This document shows positions 33,114-41,885 of a stretch of DNA of 64,000 nt, piece by piece. The translations under genes were made by a program, and so were the position numbers. How positions within the stretch are numbered: the stretch's first letter is position 1; each line of letters starts with the position of its first letter. Where the stretch lies: NCBI RefSeq assembly GCF_015351475.1, contig NZ_JADKPR010000020.1:37033-101032 (forward strand), written 5' to 3'. Origin of the DNA: Flavobacterium sp. HJJ. Its GTDB lineage: Bacteria; Bacteroidota; Bacteroidia; Flavobacteriales; Flavobacteriaceae. Below the pieces are notes generated by a model. That model had not been told where the DNA came from, ran no database searches, and saw nothing but the letters and a program-made list of their open reading frames with translations.

Positions 33114-34424
33114 TTATAAAAGAGAAGTAAACTGTTTCAATTTTCCGCGATTGCTTCTTTCTAAGTTTGTTTTACGAATAAAAGTAAAGTGTAAATTTGG
33201 TTCCAAATAAAGGGAAACAGCTTGATTTATTTTTTCGATTTGTTCATTATTTAGTTCATAATCACTTACATATTCAATTTCAAATGCGTTTATCTTCATT
33301 TGTTTGATGATAAACTCTTTTACATTTCCGTCATCTTCTATAATGCTTTTGGTTACATAATAAAAAGTTAAACCTGGGGATTTTTTCCCGCTGGGCAAAA
33401 TGGCCACATCATTAGTTCTGCCGATTAATTGTTTGAGGATTGGTTTCTTTAGTGTGCTTTTTTCGTTCAAAATCCCAATGTCACCAAGATCGTATCGAAT
33501 GAAAGGATGTGCTTTATTAAAAAGAGAAGTAATTACGATCCGTCCAGAAGTTCCGTTGGGAACAGGCTGGTTATTGTCGTCCAAAATTTCCACAAACAGT
33601 GTTTCCGAATTCACCTGCCATTCGCCATCTGGATTTTGAAAGGCAATTAAGTCTAATTCTGAAGCGCCGTATTCATTGACTATTGGAATACCAAATTGTT
33701 TTTCCAAAAGTAGTTTGTCTTCTTCAAAAAGCATTTCTGAAGTGACCATGCATACTTTCAAAGTTGGGCAGATTTCCTTTAGAATGATATTTTTTTTCTG
33801 TAAAAATTTAGCAAACAAAACTATCGATGAGGTATATCCGTTGATATAGTCGAATTTTTTGGTTTTAAAATCTTTCAGAAAACCTTCCAAAACTTCGTCT
33901 GACAAATTGAATATGGAAAACCGATACCGATGACTCAAAAAATCCTTGAATCTTTCTTTTTTGTTTCCGATAAAATCCAGAGGAATACCATAAAATCGGG
34001 CTTGATAGGAAGAATTAAAATCGATTCCGAACCAGCCAAAACGATAAATATTGGAAGCCCAAGTCAAGGCATGGCAAAATTTATCTTTGGCAAATACAAA
34101 AGGATGCCCGCTGGAACCGGATGTTTTGTTGAGGTAAACCGATTTTTCATTGTAACCCAAAGAAAGCCTTTCTGCTAAAGGTTTCTGCAGGTTTGTTTTG
34201 TTCAAAATAGGTAAATCAGACCAGTTTTTAAACGAATCTGTCTGCGCTAATGCTGCATAAAACGGATTATTCTTTAAATGAAAATTGACAATTTCTGCTT
34301 TTTTCTGTTCAATAAAATGTTCGAAATTTTCTTCTGGAATGACAATAATTCTCTGCAGTTCAGCTTTGGCTTCCTTCATTGGAAAACCATTTATTTTTAG
34401 TGTCAGGTTGAATATTTTTAGCAT
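33114..34424 (-). CDS. CapK/PaaK-like adenylate-forming ligase
   Basis: A 436-residue member of the phenylacetate-CoA-ligase-like CapK group often found in capsule and polysaccharide clusters. The nucleotide-binding loop LNKTSGSSGHPFVFAKDK (about 98-115), NEYGASELDLIAFQ (about 232-245), RYDLGDIG and a C-terminal GRTNDVAILPSGKKSPG block fit the ANL superfamily. It may activate an acyl or amino-acid substituent for the polysaccharide; substrate unknown. ATG at 34424 follows a -7 box by 19 bases; ATG at 34379 is an alternative. Confidence 0.85.
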   Translation of the reverse strand: MLKIFNLTLKINGFPMKEAKAELQRIIVIPEENFEHFIEQKKAEIVNFHLKNNPFYAALAQTDSFKNWSDLPILNKTNLQKPLAERLSLGYNEKSVYLNKTSGSSGHPFVFAKDKFCHALTWASNIYRFGWFGIDFNSSYQARFYGIPLDFIGNKKERFKDFLSHRYRFSIFNLSDEVLEGFLKDFKTKKFDYINGYTSSIVLFAKFLQKKNIILKEICPTLKVCMVTSEMLFEEDKLLLEKQFGIPIVNEYGASELDLIAFQNPDGEWQVNSETLFVEILDDNNQPVPNGTSGRIVITSLFNKAHPFIRYDLGDIGILNEKSTLKKPILKQLIGRTNDVAILPSGKKSPGLTFYYVTKSIIEDDGNVKEFIIKQMKINAFEIEYVSDYELNNEQIEKINQAVSLYLEPNLHFTFIRKTNLERSNRGKLKQFTSLL

Positions 34425-34443
34425 CTGCAGGAATAAATTTTTT

Positions 34444-34451
34444 CAAAAATA
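34444..34451 (-). promoter_or_regulatory. Predicted -7 element of the capK-like gene
   Basis: CAAAAATA on plus (TATTTTTG on minus), 19 bases ahead of the ATG at 34424. Confidence 0.5.
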
Positions 34452-34525
34452 ATATTTAGCCGTCACTATTGAGGATTAAACGGCAACTTTTTGGGATATA
34501 ATTATTTTTTACGTTCAAAACGGAT

Positions 34526-34533
34526 TATTTTTG
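34526..34533 (+). promoter_or_regulatory. Predicted -7 element of purD
   Basis: TATTTTTG, 26 bases before the ATG at 34560. Confidence 0.6.
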
Positions 34534-34559
34534 CACCACAACTTTTATAAAACTACACC

Positions 34560-35834
34560 ATGAATATTTTACTATTAGGATCAGGAGGAAGAGAACATGC
34601 TTTTGCATGGAAAATGATTCAAAGTCCGCTTTGTGACACCCTTTTTGTAGCACCGGGAAATGCCGGTACTGCTCAAATTGCAAAAAACATAGACATCAGC
34701 GCCACTGATTTCGAAGCTATAAAAGCATTGGTTATCAAAGAAAATGTAGAAATGGTTGTTGTAGGGCCGGAAGATCCTTTGGTAAAAGGGATTTATGACT
34801 TTTTCCTAAATGATGTGGATTTAAAAAATATTCCGGTAATTGGTCCTTCAAAAATTGGAGCAACATTAGAAGGAAGTAAAGAGTTTGCCAAAGAATTTTT
34901 GATGAAACATAGAATTCCAACAGCAGCTTATGATAGTTTTACAGCTGAAACGGTTGAAAAAGGATGTAAATTTCTAGAAACATTACAGCCTCCTTATGTT
35001 TTGAAAGCTGATGGTTTAGCAGCTGGAAAAGGAGTTTTGATTATTCAGGATTTAGCGGAAGCGCAGTCAGAATTAAGAAATATGCTGGTTGGCCAAAAAT
35101 TTGGCGCTGCAAGTGCTAAAGTAGTAATCGAAGAATTTCTTGACGGAATCGAATTAAGCTGTTTTGTTTTGACAGATGGGAAAAGTTATAAAATTCTTCC
35201 AACTGCTAAAGATTACAAACGAATTGGCGAAGGAGACACAGGTTTGAATACAGGCGGAATGGGAGCTGTTTCTCCAGTTCCTTATGTGGATGCTGTTTTG
35301 ATGGAAAAAATTGAAACCCGTATTGTAAAACCAACTATCGAAGGTTTTCAAAAGGATGGAATCGCATACAAAGGTTTCGTATTTATTGGACTTATCAATG
35401 TTAATAACGAACCAATTGTCATCGAATATAACGTAAGAATGGGAGATCCGGAAACGGAAGTAGTTGTTCCAAGATTAAAATCGGATTTAGTAGAATTGTT
35501 TTTGGCTGTTGCCAATGAAAAACTGGACGAGTTCAATCTTGAAGTGGATGAAAGAAGTGCAACGACTGTTATGATGGTTTCTGGCGGATATCCTGAGGAT
35601 TTCGAAAAAGGAAAAGTAATTTCAGGTTTAGAATCAGTAACTGATTCTATCGTTTTTCATGCGGGAACCAAATTAGACAATGGAAACGTGGTGACAAATG
35701 GCGGAAGGGTAATGGCAATTACTTCTTATGGAGATAATTTTCAGGAAGCCCTGAATAAATCATACCAAAATGTAAATAAACTGCATTTTGAAAAAATGAA
35801 TTTCAGAAAAGATATAGGTTTCGATTTAATCTAA
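34560..35834 (+). CDS. purD: Phosphoribosylamine-glycine ligase
   Basis: GAR synthetase: joins glycine to phosphoribosylamine using ATP, second step of purine synthesis. The 424 residues have the usual layout: N domain starting MNILLLGSGGREHAFAWKM (Rossmann-like), VVVGPEDPLVKG, ATP-grasp domain with PPYVLKADGLAAGKGV (about 141-156), and the GxGDTGLNTGGMGAVSP block (about 226-240), ending with EYNVRMGDPETEVV. Alone on its transcript, closed by a strong terminator. Confidence 0.96.
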   Translation: MNILLLGSGGREHAFAWKMIQSPLCDTLFVAPGNAGTAQIAKNIDISATDFEAIKALVIKENVEMVVVGPEDPLVKGIYDFFLNDVDLKNIPVIGPSKIGATLEGSKEFAKEFLMKHRIPTAAYDSFTAETVEKGCKFLETLQPPYVLKADGLAAGKGVLIIQDLAEAQSELRNMLVGQKFGAASAKVVIEEFLDGIELSCFVLTDGKSYKILPTAKDYKRIGEGDTGLNTGGMGAVSPVPYVDAVLMEKIETRIVKPTIEGFQKDGIAYKGFVFIGLINVNNEPIVIEYNVRMGDPETEVVVPRLKSDLVELFLAVANEKLDEFNLEVDERSATTVMMVSGGYPEDFEKGKVISGLESVTDSIVFHAGTKLDNGNVVTNGGRVMAITSYGDNFQEALNKSYQNVNKLHFEKMNFRKDIGFDLI

Positions 35835-35839
35835 AATAA

Positions 35840-35881
35840 AAAACACGAATTGAACAATATTAAAAGTTTAATTCGTGTTTT
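35840..35881. terminator. Terminator between purD and the DUF6341 gene
   Basis: Perfect 12-bp stem AAAACACGAATT (35840-35851) / AATTCGTGTTTT (35870-35881) flanked by A and T runs; suits both convergent genes. Confidence 0.85.
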
Positions 35882-35902
35882 AATTTTTATTTGGATTGGA
35901 GA

Positions 35903-36142
35903 TTATTTTTCGTCACCCAAAAAAGAATGTGCTGTAGTATCTTGATATTCTTCTCCGTTTTCTTTTTGTAATTTCAATTGTTTAATCCAATAAACGATAG
36001 CAACTGCACAAATAATCATAAAGATCCAGTTGATAGTATTGGCACCAAACCAAGTTTTAAGTTCTAATGAACGCAAAAAGTCTAAGGGAGCGAATAAAAT
36101 ATTTACGAATAAGTATTGAATTCCTTCAAAAAATGATGTCAT
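35903..36142 (-). CDS. DUF6341 family small membrane protein
   Basis: A 79-residue protein: MTSFFEGIQYLFVNILFAPLDFLRSLELKTWF, then one membrane segment (about 33-53) and a polar tail. This purD-upp neighbourhood protein is conserved in Flavobacteriia; the DUF number is from memory and the function unknown. The ATG at 36142 is chosen because the 36 residues upstream in frame are low-complexity Lys/Phe-rich text resembling untranslated AT-rich spacer. Divergent from the DUF6427 gene. Confidence 0.75.
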   Translation of the reverse strand: MTSFFEGIQYLFVNILFAPLDFLRSLELKTWFGANTINWIFMIICAVAIVYWIKQLKLQKENGEEYQDTTAHSFLGDEK

Positions 36143-36288
36143 AATATATCTCTTTAATTTTTTTATTATTTTTTGTTTTGGAATTTTGAACGTTAAAAAA
36201 AAGAATTCATCAGAATCTTTTTTAATCTTGCCTAATTCCTTTTTAAACAAGTATTATATTTACAGTCACAAAAGTATAAAATATCCTT

Positions 36289-37218
36289 ATGATAACAAGT
36301 GTTTTTAGAAAATCTACACCATTTAATTTTTCTTTGGTTGTTATTTTAATGCTGGTTTTCTTTTTTCTATATCAAATTCAAGATGTAACTTGGACTAATT
36401 CTGTTATTCTTATTCTTCAAAAAACCGGTTTATTTCTGATTTTATTTGCAACCGTTTTTCTTACTAGTTTTATATCCAAAAAGAATGGACTGAGCAGGGA
36501 CAGTACTTACACGGCTTTTTTCGCTTTTTTATACTTGATTTTTTTTCCAGATTTATTCAGCAATCCCAATTTAATTCTATCCAATTTTTTTGTTCTCTTA
36601 GCCATTCGAAGACTTGTTTCTCTGCAGACGCTGAAAGAATCAAAAGAGAAGCTTTTTGATGCTTCATTGTGGATTTTTATTGCAGCTTTATTTCAGTTTT
36701 GGAGTATTTTATATATCCTTTTGGTATTTATATCGGTCATATTTCATGTTTCCAGTGATTATAGAAATTGGGTTATTCCATTTATAGCTCTTTTTGCTGT
36801 GTCTATTTTATTTGCTGCCTGCTCTTTAATTTTTGATATAAACAGCATTGCATTTTTAAAAGAGAGCAGCCAAATAGATTTTGACATTGATTATTTCACT
36901 AATAATTATCAAAACGCCTCTTTTTCTATATACATTACTGTGGCATTGTTTTTTATAATTTCGACTTTTTCCACCTTATCGAGCAGACCTTTGGTGCTGC
37001 TTTCATCTTATAAAAAAGTTATTGCATCATTCTTTATCGGAATTTTAGTTTTTGTTCTATCTGCCAATAAAAGCAATGAAACACTGGTTTTTACATTTGC
37101 GCCATTGGCGATTCTGTCAACATCTCATATCGAAATATCGCAGCCTAAACTGAAAGAAGAAATTGTGTTATTTGTGCTTTTAGCATGCAGTTTATTTGCA
37201 TTTTTCTCCCAGTTATAA
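36289..37218 (+). CDS. DUF6427 family integral membrane protein
   Basis: A 309-residue protein with about nine to ten membrane segments and no enzymatic motif. It appears to be the DUF6427 protein that flavobacteria keep next to upp and the DUF6341 gene (number from memory). Function unknown. A near-consensus box TATATTTA lies about 35 bases upstream. Its last 6 bases overlap the convergent upp gene. Confidence 0.72.
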   Translation: MITSVFRKSTPFNFSLVVILMLVFFFLYQIQDVTWTNSVILILQKTGLFLILFATVFLTSFISKKNGLSRDSTYTAFFAFLYLIFFPDLFSNPNLILSNFFVLLAIRRLVSLQTLKESKEKLFDASLWIFIAALFQFWSILYILLVFISVIFHVSSDYRNWVIPFIALFAVSILFAACSLIFDINSIAFLKESSQIDFDIDYFTNNYQNASFSIYITVALFFIISTFSTLSSRPLVLLSSYKKVIASFFIGILVFVLSANKSNETLVFTFAPLAILSTSHIEISQPKLKEEIVLFVLLACSLFAFFSQL

Positions 37219-37866
37219 TTTGGTTCCATAAGAGAGATCGCCGGCATCACCCAATCCAGGGACAATATAGCTTTTATCATTAAGTTTTTCATCGAGTGAA
37301 GCAATCCAAAGATGGCATACATCTGGTAAATTTTGTTTTAGATAAGCAACGCCTTCAGGAGCGGCAATAATTACAGCAATATGGATTTCTTTGGGAGTGC
37401 CCCGTTCGGTTAATTTATTAAAAACGGCAGCAATAGATTGTCCGGTAGCAAGCATAGGGTCTACCAGCAAAATATTTTTTCCGTTAAAATCGGCAACTGC
37501 CTGATAATCTAAATGAATTTCAAAAAAATCATCATTATTGGGATGATGTCTGTAGGCCGAAATAAAACCATTTTCTGCATTGTCAAAGTAGTTTAAAAAA
37601 CCTTGGTGTAAAGCTAATCCAGCCCTCAGGATAGAACATACAACCAGCTGATCAGAAATTTCAGTAGTTTTTTTAATGCCAAGAGGGGTTGTAGTTTCCA
37701 CATCTTTGTATTGAAAAGACTGACTCATTTCGTAAGCCATAATTTCGCCGATACGCTCTATGTTTCTGCGAAAACGCATACTGTCTTTTTGAATATCAAC
37801 ATTACGGATTTGACTTAAAAAATGATTCAGCACGCTATTTTTCTCCGATAAATAATGAATTTCCAT
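37213..37866 (-). CDS. upp: Uracil phosphoribosyltransferase
   Basis: Salvages uracil to UMP with PRPP. The 217 residues contain the PRPP-binding loop ILLVDPMLATGQSI (about 127-140), CSILRAGLALHQGF (about 77-90) and the C-terminal uracil-binding YIVPGLGDAGDLSYGT. Length matches the Bacteroidetes forms. Convergent with DUF6427 (6-base overlap) and divergent from DUF4254. Confidence 0.95.
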   Translation of the reverse strand: MEIHYLSEKNSVLNHFLSQIRNVDIQKDSMRFRRNIERIGEIMAYEMSQSFQYKDVETTTPLGIKKTTEISDQLVVCSILRAGLALHQGFLNYFDNAENGFISAYRHHPNNDDFFEIHLDYQAVADFNGKNILLVDPMLATGQSIAAVFNKLTERGTPKEIHIAVIIAAPEGVAYLKQNLPDVCHLWIASLDEKLNDKSYIVPGLGDAGDLSYGTKL

Positions 37867-37926
37867 GGAATTGTGATTAGAAATTTAATTTGTGTCGTTT
37901 TTTTATACTATCAAAAGTATAAAAAG

Positions 37927-37934
37927 TATCTTTG
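37927..37934 (+). promoter_or_regulatory. Promoter -7 element of the DUF4254 gene
   Basis: TATCTTTG, 21 bases before the ATG at 37956. Confidence 0.65.
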
Positions 37935-37955
37935 TGTTTCTAAAATCATAAAGAT

Positions 37956-38561
37956 ATGTTTTCAAAATTAGCTTATTCAGTATTTGAGCAAAGTATAAAA
38001 GATTATCATGTATTTGATAATGTTGACCAGCCTATAAACAATCCTTTTCCAAAAGATAAATTCGAACATTTATTGTACCTAAAAAATTGGATTGACACTG
38101 TTCAATGGCATTATGAAGATATTATTCGTGATCCGAATATTGATCCAGTTGCTGCTTTGACATTAAAGAGAAAAATTGATGCTTCGAACCAGGAACGTAC
38201 TGATATGGTAGAATATATCGACAGTTATTTTCTTCAAAAATACAGCCAGATAGTTGTTAAAAATGGTGCAAAAATTAACTCCGAAAGTCCAGCTTGGGCA
38301 TTTGACCGTTTGTCTATTTTGGCTTTGAAAATTTATCACATGAACGAAGAAGCCACTCGTACCGAAGCTTCACAAGATCACAGAGATAAATGTCAGGCAA
38401 AATTGAATATCCTTTTGGAACAAAGATCTGATTTGTCAACGGCAATTGAAGAATTATTGACCGATATCGAAAACGGTGATAAATTCATGAAAGTGTATAA
38501 GCAGATGAAAATGTACAATGACGATGATTTGAACCCTGTTTTGTATCAAAATAAGAAGTAA
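37956..38561 (+). CDS. DUF4254 family protein
   Basis: A 201-residue, mostly helical cytoplasmic protein matching the DUF4254 family, which in Bacteroidetes usually lies directly before a heptosyltransferase-like GT9 gene. Conserved-looking blocks are LHYLKNWIDTVQWHYEDIIRDP and the DRLSILALKIYHM helix with RTEA. Function unknown; a role in lipopolysaccharide-core assembly is inferred from the usual neighbour. Here a Schlafen-type gene lies between the two. Confidence 0.85.
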   Translation: MFSKLAYSVFEQSIKDYHVFDNVDQPINNPFPKDKFEHLLYLKNWIDTVQWHYEDIIRDPNIDPVAALTLKRKIDASNQERTDMVEYIDSYFLQKYSQIVVKNGAKINSESPAWAFDRLSILALKIYHMNEEATRTEASQDHRDKCQAKLNILLEQRSDLSTAIEELLTDIENGDKFMKVYKQMKMYNDDDLNPVLYQNKK

Positions 38562-38582
38562 TTTTAGATTTAGCATTTGTCT

Positions 38583-40361
38583 ATGATAACAATTGATATA
38601 TTAAAAAAACTCAAAGAGTCAGAAGACAAAGTTGAATTTAAAAAAGGCGAAAGAGGTAACATATCTTATGATGGTGGGTCTAAACCAAAACCAAGTGATA
38701 GACGAAGATGTATTTTAGGATATGTTACCGCTTTGTGTAATGAAGAAGGAGGACTTTTGGTTATCGGAATGAGTGATAATTACCCACATGAAGTCATAGG
38801 GACTAATCAAAATTTGAATTCAATAGGAGAATTAGAATCAAATATTTATAGAGATACTGGTATTCGTCCAAAAGTATTTGAGCTATATGAAAATTTAAAG
38901 AGGGTATTAGTAATTGAAGTTCCAAGCCGACCTGCAGGTAAAGTTTTTAAATTTGAAGATGTCGCTTTAATGAGAGTTGGGGAGGAATTAAAGCCAATGT
39001 CAGATGAAGTTTATTTAAAAATAATTCAGGAACATGAGCCCGATTTTTCTCAACAGTTTTGTGAAGATTTAAATGTTTCTGACTTAGATGAAAAAGCGAT
39101 TTCAATTCTAAAAGACAAATATTCTTTAAAGCAAAACAATCCGAGCTTTAAAACACTTTCTAATGAACAGCTACTTTCTGATTTAGATTTATCAAAGAAT
39201 GGAAAACTAACTAATGCCGCACTAGTTCTTCTTGCAAAAAAAGAAGTTCTAAATGAAAAACTTCCTCAAGCTGCAGTTATGTTAGAATACCGTAATTCTG
39301 AAAATCAGATTCCTTTTGATAACAGAATTGTTTTTTCAGAACCTTTTTTTATATTAATTGATGAACTTTGGAATACTATTAATTTAAGAAATGGTAGTTT
39401 TCCAATTCAAGATGGTGCTTATATTTTTAATATTCCTTTTTTTAACGAGGAAGTTATTAGAGAGTCGATTAATAATGCGATAACACACAGAGATTATAGA
39501 AAAACATCTGAAATAGTTGTAAAACAATTTCCTCAAAGATTAGATATAATAAATGCAGGAGGATTTCCAATAGGTGTCAATTTAGAAAATTTATTAAAAA
39601 CACCAAGTACTCCCAGAAATAGACTTTTAGCAGATGTTTTGCAAAAGACAGGAATTGTAGAGCGTTCTGGACAAGGAGTTGATAAGATATTCTACAATAC
39701 ACTTATAGAAGGAAAAGCAGAACCAGATTATTCAAAATCTGATTGTTTTCAAGTAAATTTAAAATTATCAGCAATAATAGAAGATAGAGCTTTTGCATTA
39801 TTTATAGTTGCAGTGCAAGAAGAATTACCAGAATCAGAAAAACTATCTGTTTTAGAAGTAATTACTTTAAATATGATTAAGAGAGGAGCAACAAAAAATA
39901 ATTTAGATGCAGAAATCGTTTCTAAGCTTTTAGATAAAAAGTTTATTGAAAAAAGAGGTAAGACTAATGCTGTTTATTATATACTTTCCAAAGATTACTA
40001 TGAGTTTACAGATGAAAAAGCAAAATATTATAATCTTCAAGAATTAGATGAAAGTCAGGTTTTAAATACCATTTTGCAGTTTTTATCTAATGAAAGTAAA
40101 GCAAAAATGAAAGATTTTGTTGGACTTTTTGAAGATAAATTATCCAGAAAACAAGTGAGATTCAGAGTTGATAAATTTGTTTCGAATAAGATATTAGAGC
40201 AACAAGGGGATGGCTCTACTTCAACTTATAAGTTGAGTGACAATTATATCAAGCAAATTGAAGTTATTTCTCAGGCAATAAACATCGGAATGAAAGAAAT
40301 GGAAAAGAAGCAAAGACAGCAGATTGAAAAGACCAAAGAAAGACCAAAGAAAGACCAATAA
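38583..40361 (+). CDS. AlbA_2/Schlafen-domain ATP-binding protein
   Basis: A 592-residue protein: N-terminal AlbA_2/Schlafen-like domain (about 3-125; ESEDKVEFKKGE, CNEEGGLLVIGMSD, then VPSRPAGKVFKFEDVALMRVG), middle region, a HATPase_c_4 domain (about 285-390; EEVIRESINNAITHRDY, INAGGFP, RNRLLADVLQKTGIVERSGQGVDKI) and C-terminal winged-helix segments with a basic tail rich in KERPKKD. Such proteins act as transcription regulators or occur in defence islands. It separates DUF4254 from GT9, normally adjacent, so insertion is likely. ATG at 38583 is preferred over a TTG two codons upstream. Confidence 0.85.
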   Translation: MITIDILKKLKESEDKVEFKKGERGNISYDGGSKPKPSDRRRCILGYVTALCNEEGGLLVIGMSDNYPHEVIGTNQNLNSIGELESNIYRDTGIRPKVFELYENLKRVLVIEVPSRPAGKVFKFEDVALMRVGEELKPMSDEVYLKIIQEHEPDFSQQFCEDLNVSDLDEKAISILKDKYSLKQNNPSFKTLSNEQLLSDLDLSKNGKLTNAALVLLAKKEVLNEKLPQAAVMLEYRNSENQIPFDNRIVFSEPFFILIDELWNTINLRNGSFPIQDGAYIFNIPFFNEEVIRESINNAITHRDYRKTSEIVVKQFPQRLDIINAGGFPIGVNLENLLKTPSTPRNRLLADVLQKTGIVERSGQGVDKIFYNTLIEGKAEPDYSKSDCFQVNLKLSAIIEDRAFALFIVAVQEELPESEKLSVLEVITLNMIKRGATKNNLDAEIVSKLLDKKFIEKRGKTNAVYYILSKDYYEFTDEKAKYYNLQELDESQVLNTILQFLSNESKAKMKDFVGLFEDKLSRKQVRFRVDKFVSNKILEQQGDGSTSTYKLSDNYIKQIEVISQAINIGMKEMEKKQRQQIEKTKERPKKDQ

Positions 40362-40522
40362 ATTGTTAAAAACCTCGCTGTTTTGTTAATAATCACATTG
40401 TAAACCATTGATTTTAAAGTAATTTTTAAAAATCGAAATGGCCAAAGAATGGCCAAAGAACCGGAACATTTTGCCACTTTCCGCCAATTTTTTAAATTAA
40501 TACAATTAAAATTATTTATAAA

Positions 40523-41566
40523 TTGTCAAAAAAAATCCAACATATCGCCGTCATGAGACTCTCTGCAATGGGAGATGCTGCGATGACCGTTCCTGTTTTG
40601 CGCGCTTTTGCGAATCAGTATCCGGAAATAAAAATCACGGTAATTTCGAGGCCTTTTTTCAAACCTTTTTTTGACGGAATTCCAAATCTTTCTTTTTTTG
40701 CTTTTGATGAAAAACAAAGACATAAAGGTTTCTTTGGACTGCTTCGGTTATTTCAGGATTTGAAAAACCTGCAGATTGACGCTTTTGCCGATCTGCATAA
40801 TGTTTTGCGTTCGAAAGTCGTTCGTACGCTTTTTGCCTTGAGCGGAAAAAAAATCGCTTCAGTTGACAAAGGCAGAGAAGAGAAAAAAGCCCTTACCCGT
40901 GCCGAAAACAAAATCTTCAAACCACTCACAACGATGTTTGAAAGACACGCAAAAGTCTTTGACGAACTTGGTTTTCCAGTAGATTTATCAAATCCGGAGT
41001 TTCCAAAAAAATCAATTTTAGACCAAGAAGTGATCGGCATAATTGGAGAAAATAACCAAAAACTTATCGGAATTGCTCCTTTTGCACAATACGATTCCAA
41101 AGTATATCCTCAAGATTTAATGCAGGAAGTTATCAATCGGATGGCAGAAAATAAGAGTCAAAAAATCCTTCTTTTTGGAGGAGGAAAAAAAGAAATCGAA
41201 ATTTTAAATCAGCTAAGTTTAGGCAAAGAGAATGTCATCAATATGGCTGGAAAAATTAAGTTTCCTCAGGAATTACAGCTCATCAGTAATTTGGATGTAA
41301 TGCTTTCTATGGATTCTGGAAATGCTCATATTGCGGCGATGCTGGGTGTAAAGGTGATTACGCTTTGGGGCGCAACTCATCCGTATGCCGGTTTTTTACC
41401 TTTTAATCAGCCACTGGAAAATGCTTTGGTTTCGGACAGAAACTTGTATCCAAAATTACCGACATCCGTATACGGAAATAAAATTACTGAAGGTTATGAA
41501 GATGCTATGCGGACAATTTCTGCAGACTCTATTATTAAGCAATGTAAAAATATATTGTATTCATAA
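40523..41566 (+). CDS. Glycosyltransferase family 9 (heptosyltransferase-like)
   Basis: A 347-residue GT9 protein related to ADP-heptose:LPS heptosyltransferases. The start region KIQHIAVMRLSAMGDAAMTVPVL matches the family's 'iLvirlsalGDv..t.Pvl'; the C-terminal donor site appears as LLFGGGKKEIE and SMDSGNAHIAAMLGVKVITLWGATHPYAGF. TTG at 40523 is chosen because the first strand before MRLSAMGD is needed and no earlier ATG exists. It adds a sugar to the LPS core on the inner face of the inner membrane. Confidence 0.9.
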   Translation: MSKKIQHIAVMRLSAMGDAAMTVPVLRAFANQYPEIKITVISRPFFKPFFDGIPNLSFFAFDEKQRHKGFFGLLRLFQDLKNLQIDAFADLHNVLRSKVVRTLFALSGKKIASVDKGREEKKALTRAENKIFKPLTTMFERHAKVFDELGFPVDLSNPEFPKKSILDQEVIGIIGENNQKLIGIAPFAQYDSKVYPQDLMQEVINRMAENKSQKILLFGGGKKEIEILNQLSLGKENVINMAGKIKFPQELQLISNLDVMLSMDSGNAHIAAMLGVKVITLWGATHPYAGFLPFNQPLENALVSDRNLYPKLPTSVYGNKITEGYEDAMRTISADSIIKQCKNILYS

Positions 41567-41885
41567 TTTAAAGGCTTGTATTAACCCAATCCTTATTTAT
41601 TTTTCCGATGGGATAATTATCAAATTATTAACAATTATCCTATCGAATATTAATAAACAAAATACTACTTTAGTTTCAAAAAATATTAGCTTATAAAAAT
41701 TGTTGTCCAATAGGAATATTAAATAATTTTCCAATCTTTTTCCTTATCTGGAGAAGACTTAGTGAAGAAAATTAATAAATTAATTTTCTATTTTGTTTGG
41801 TATACAATTAATTAGTAATAACTCACTTTTTATCTGAAGTTTCTAAAGAATTTTGAAGACTTAATACGAAATATATAAAATTTTT
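41567..41885. other. AT-rich spacer with a hairpin after the GT9 gene
   Basis: About 320 bases without a gene. It holds an inverted repeat CGATGGGATAATT / AATTATCCTATCG (about 41606-41645), a possible weak terminator without a clear T run, and AT-rich sequence in which the promoter of the barrel gene should lie; no good TAnnTTTG box was found. Confidence 0.45.
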
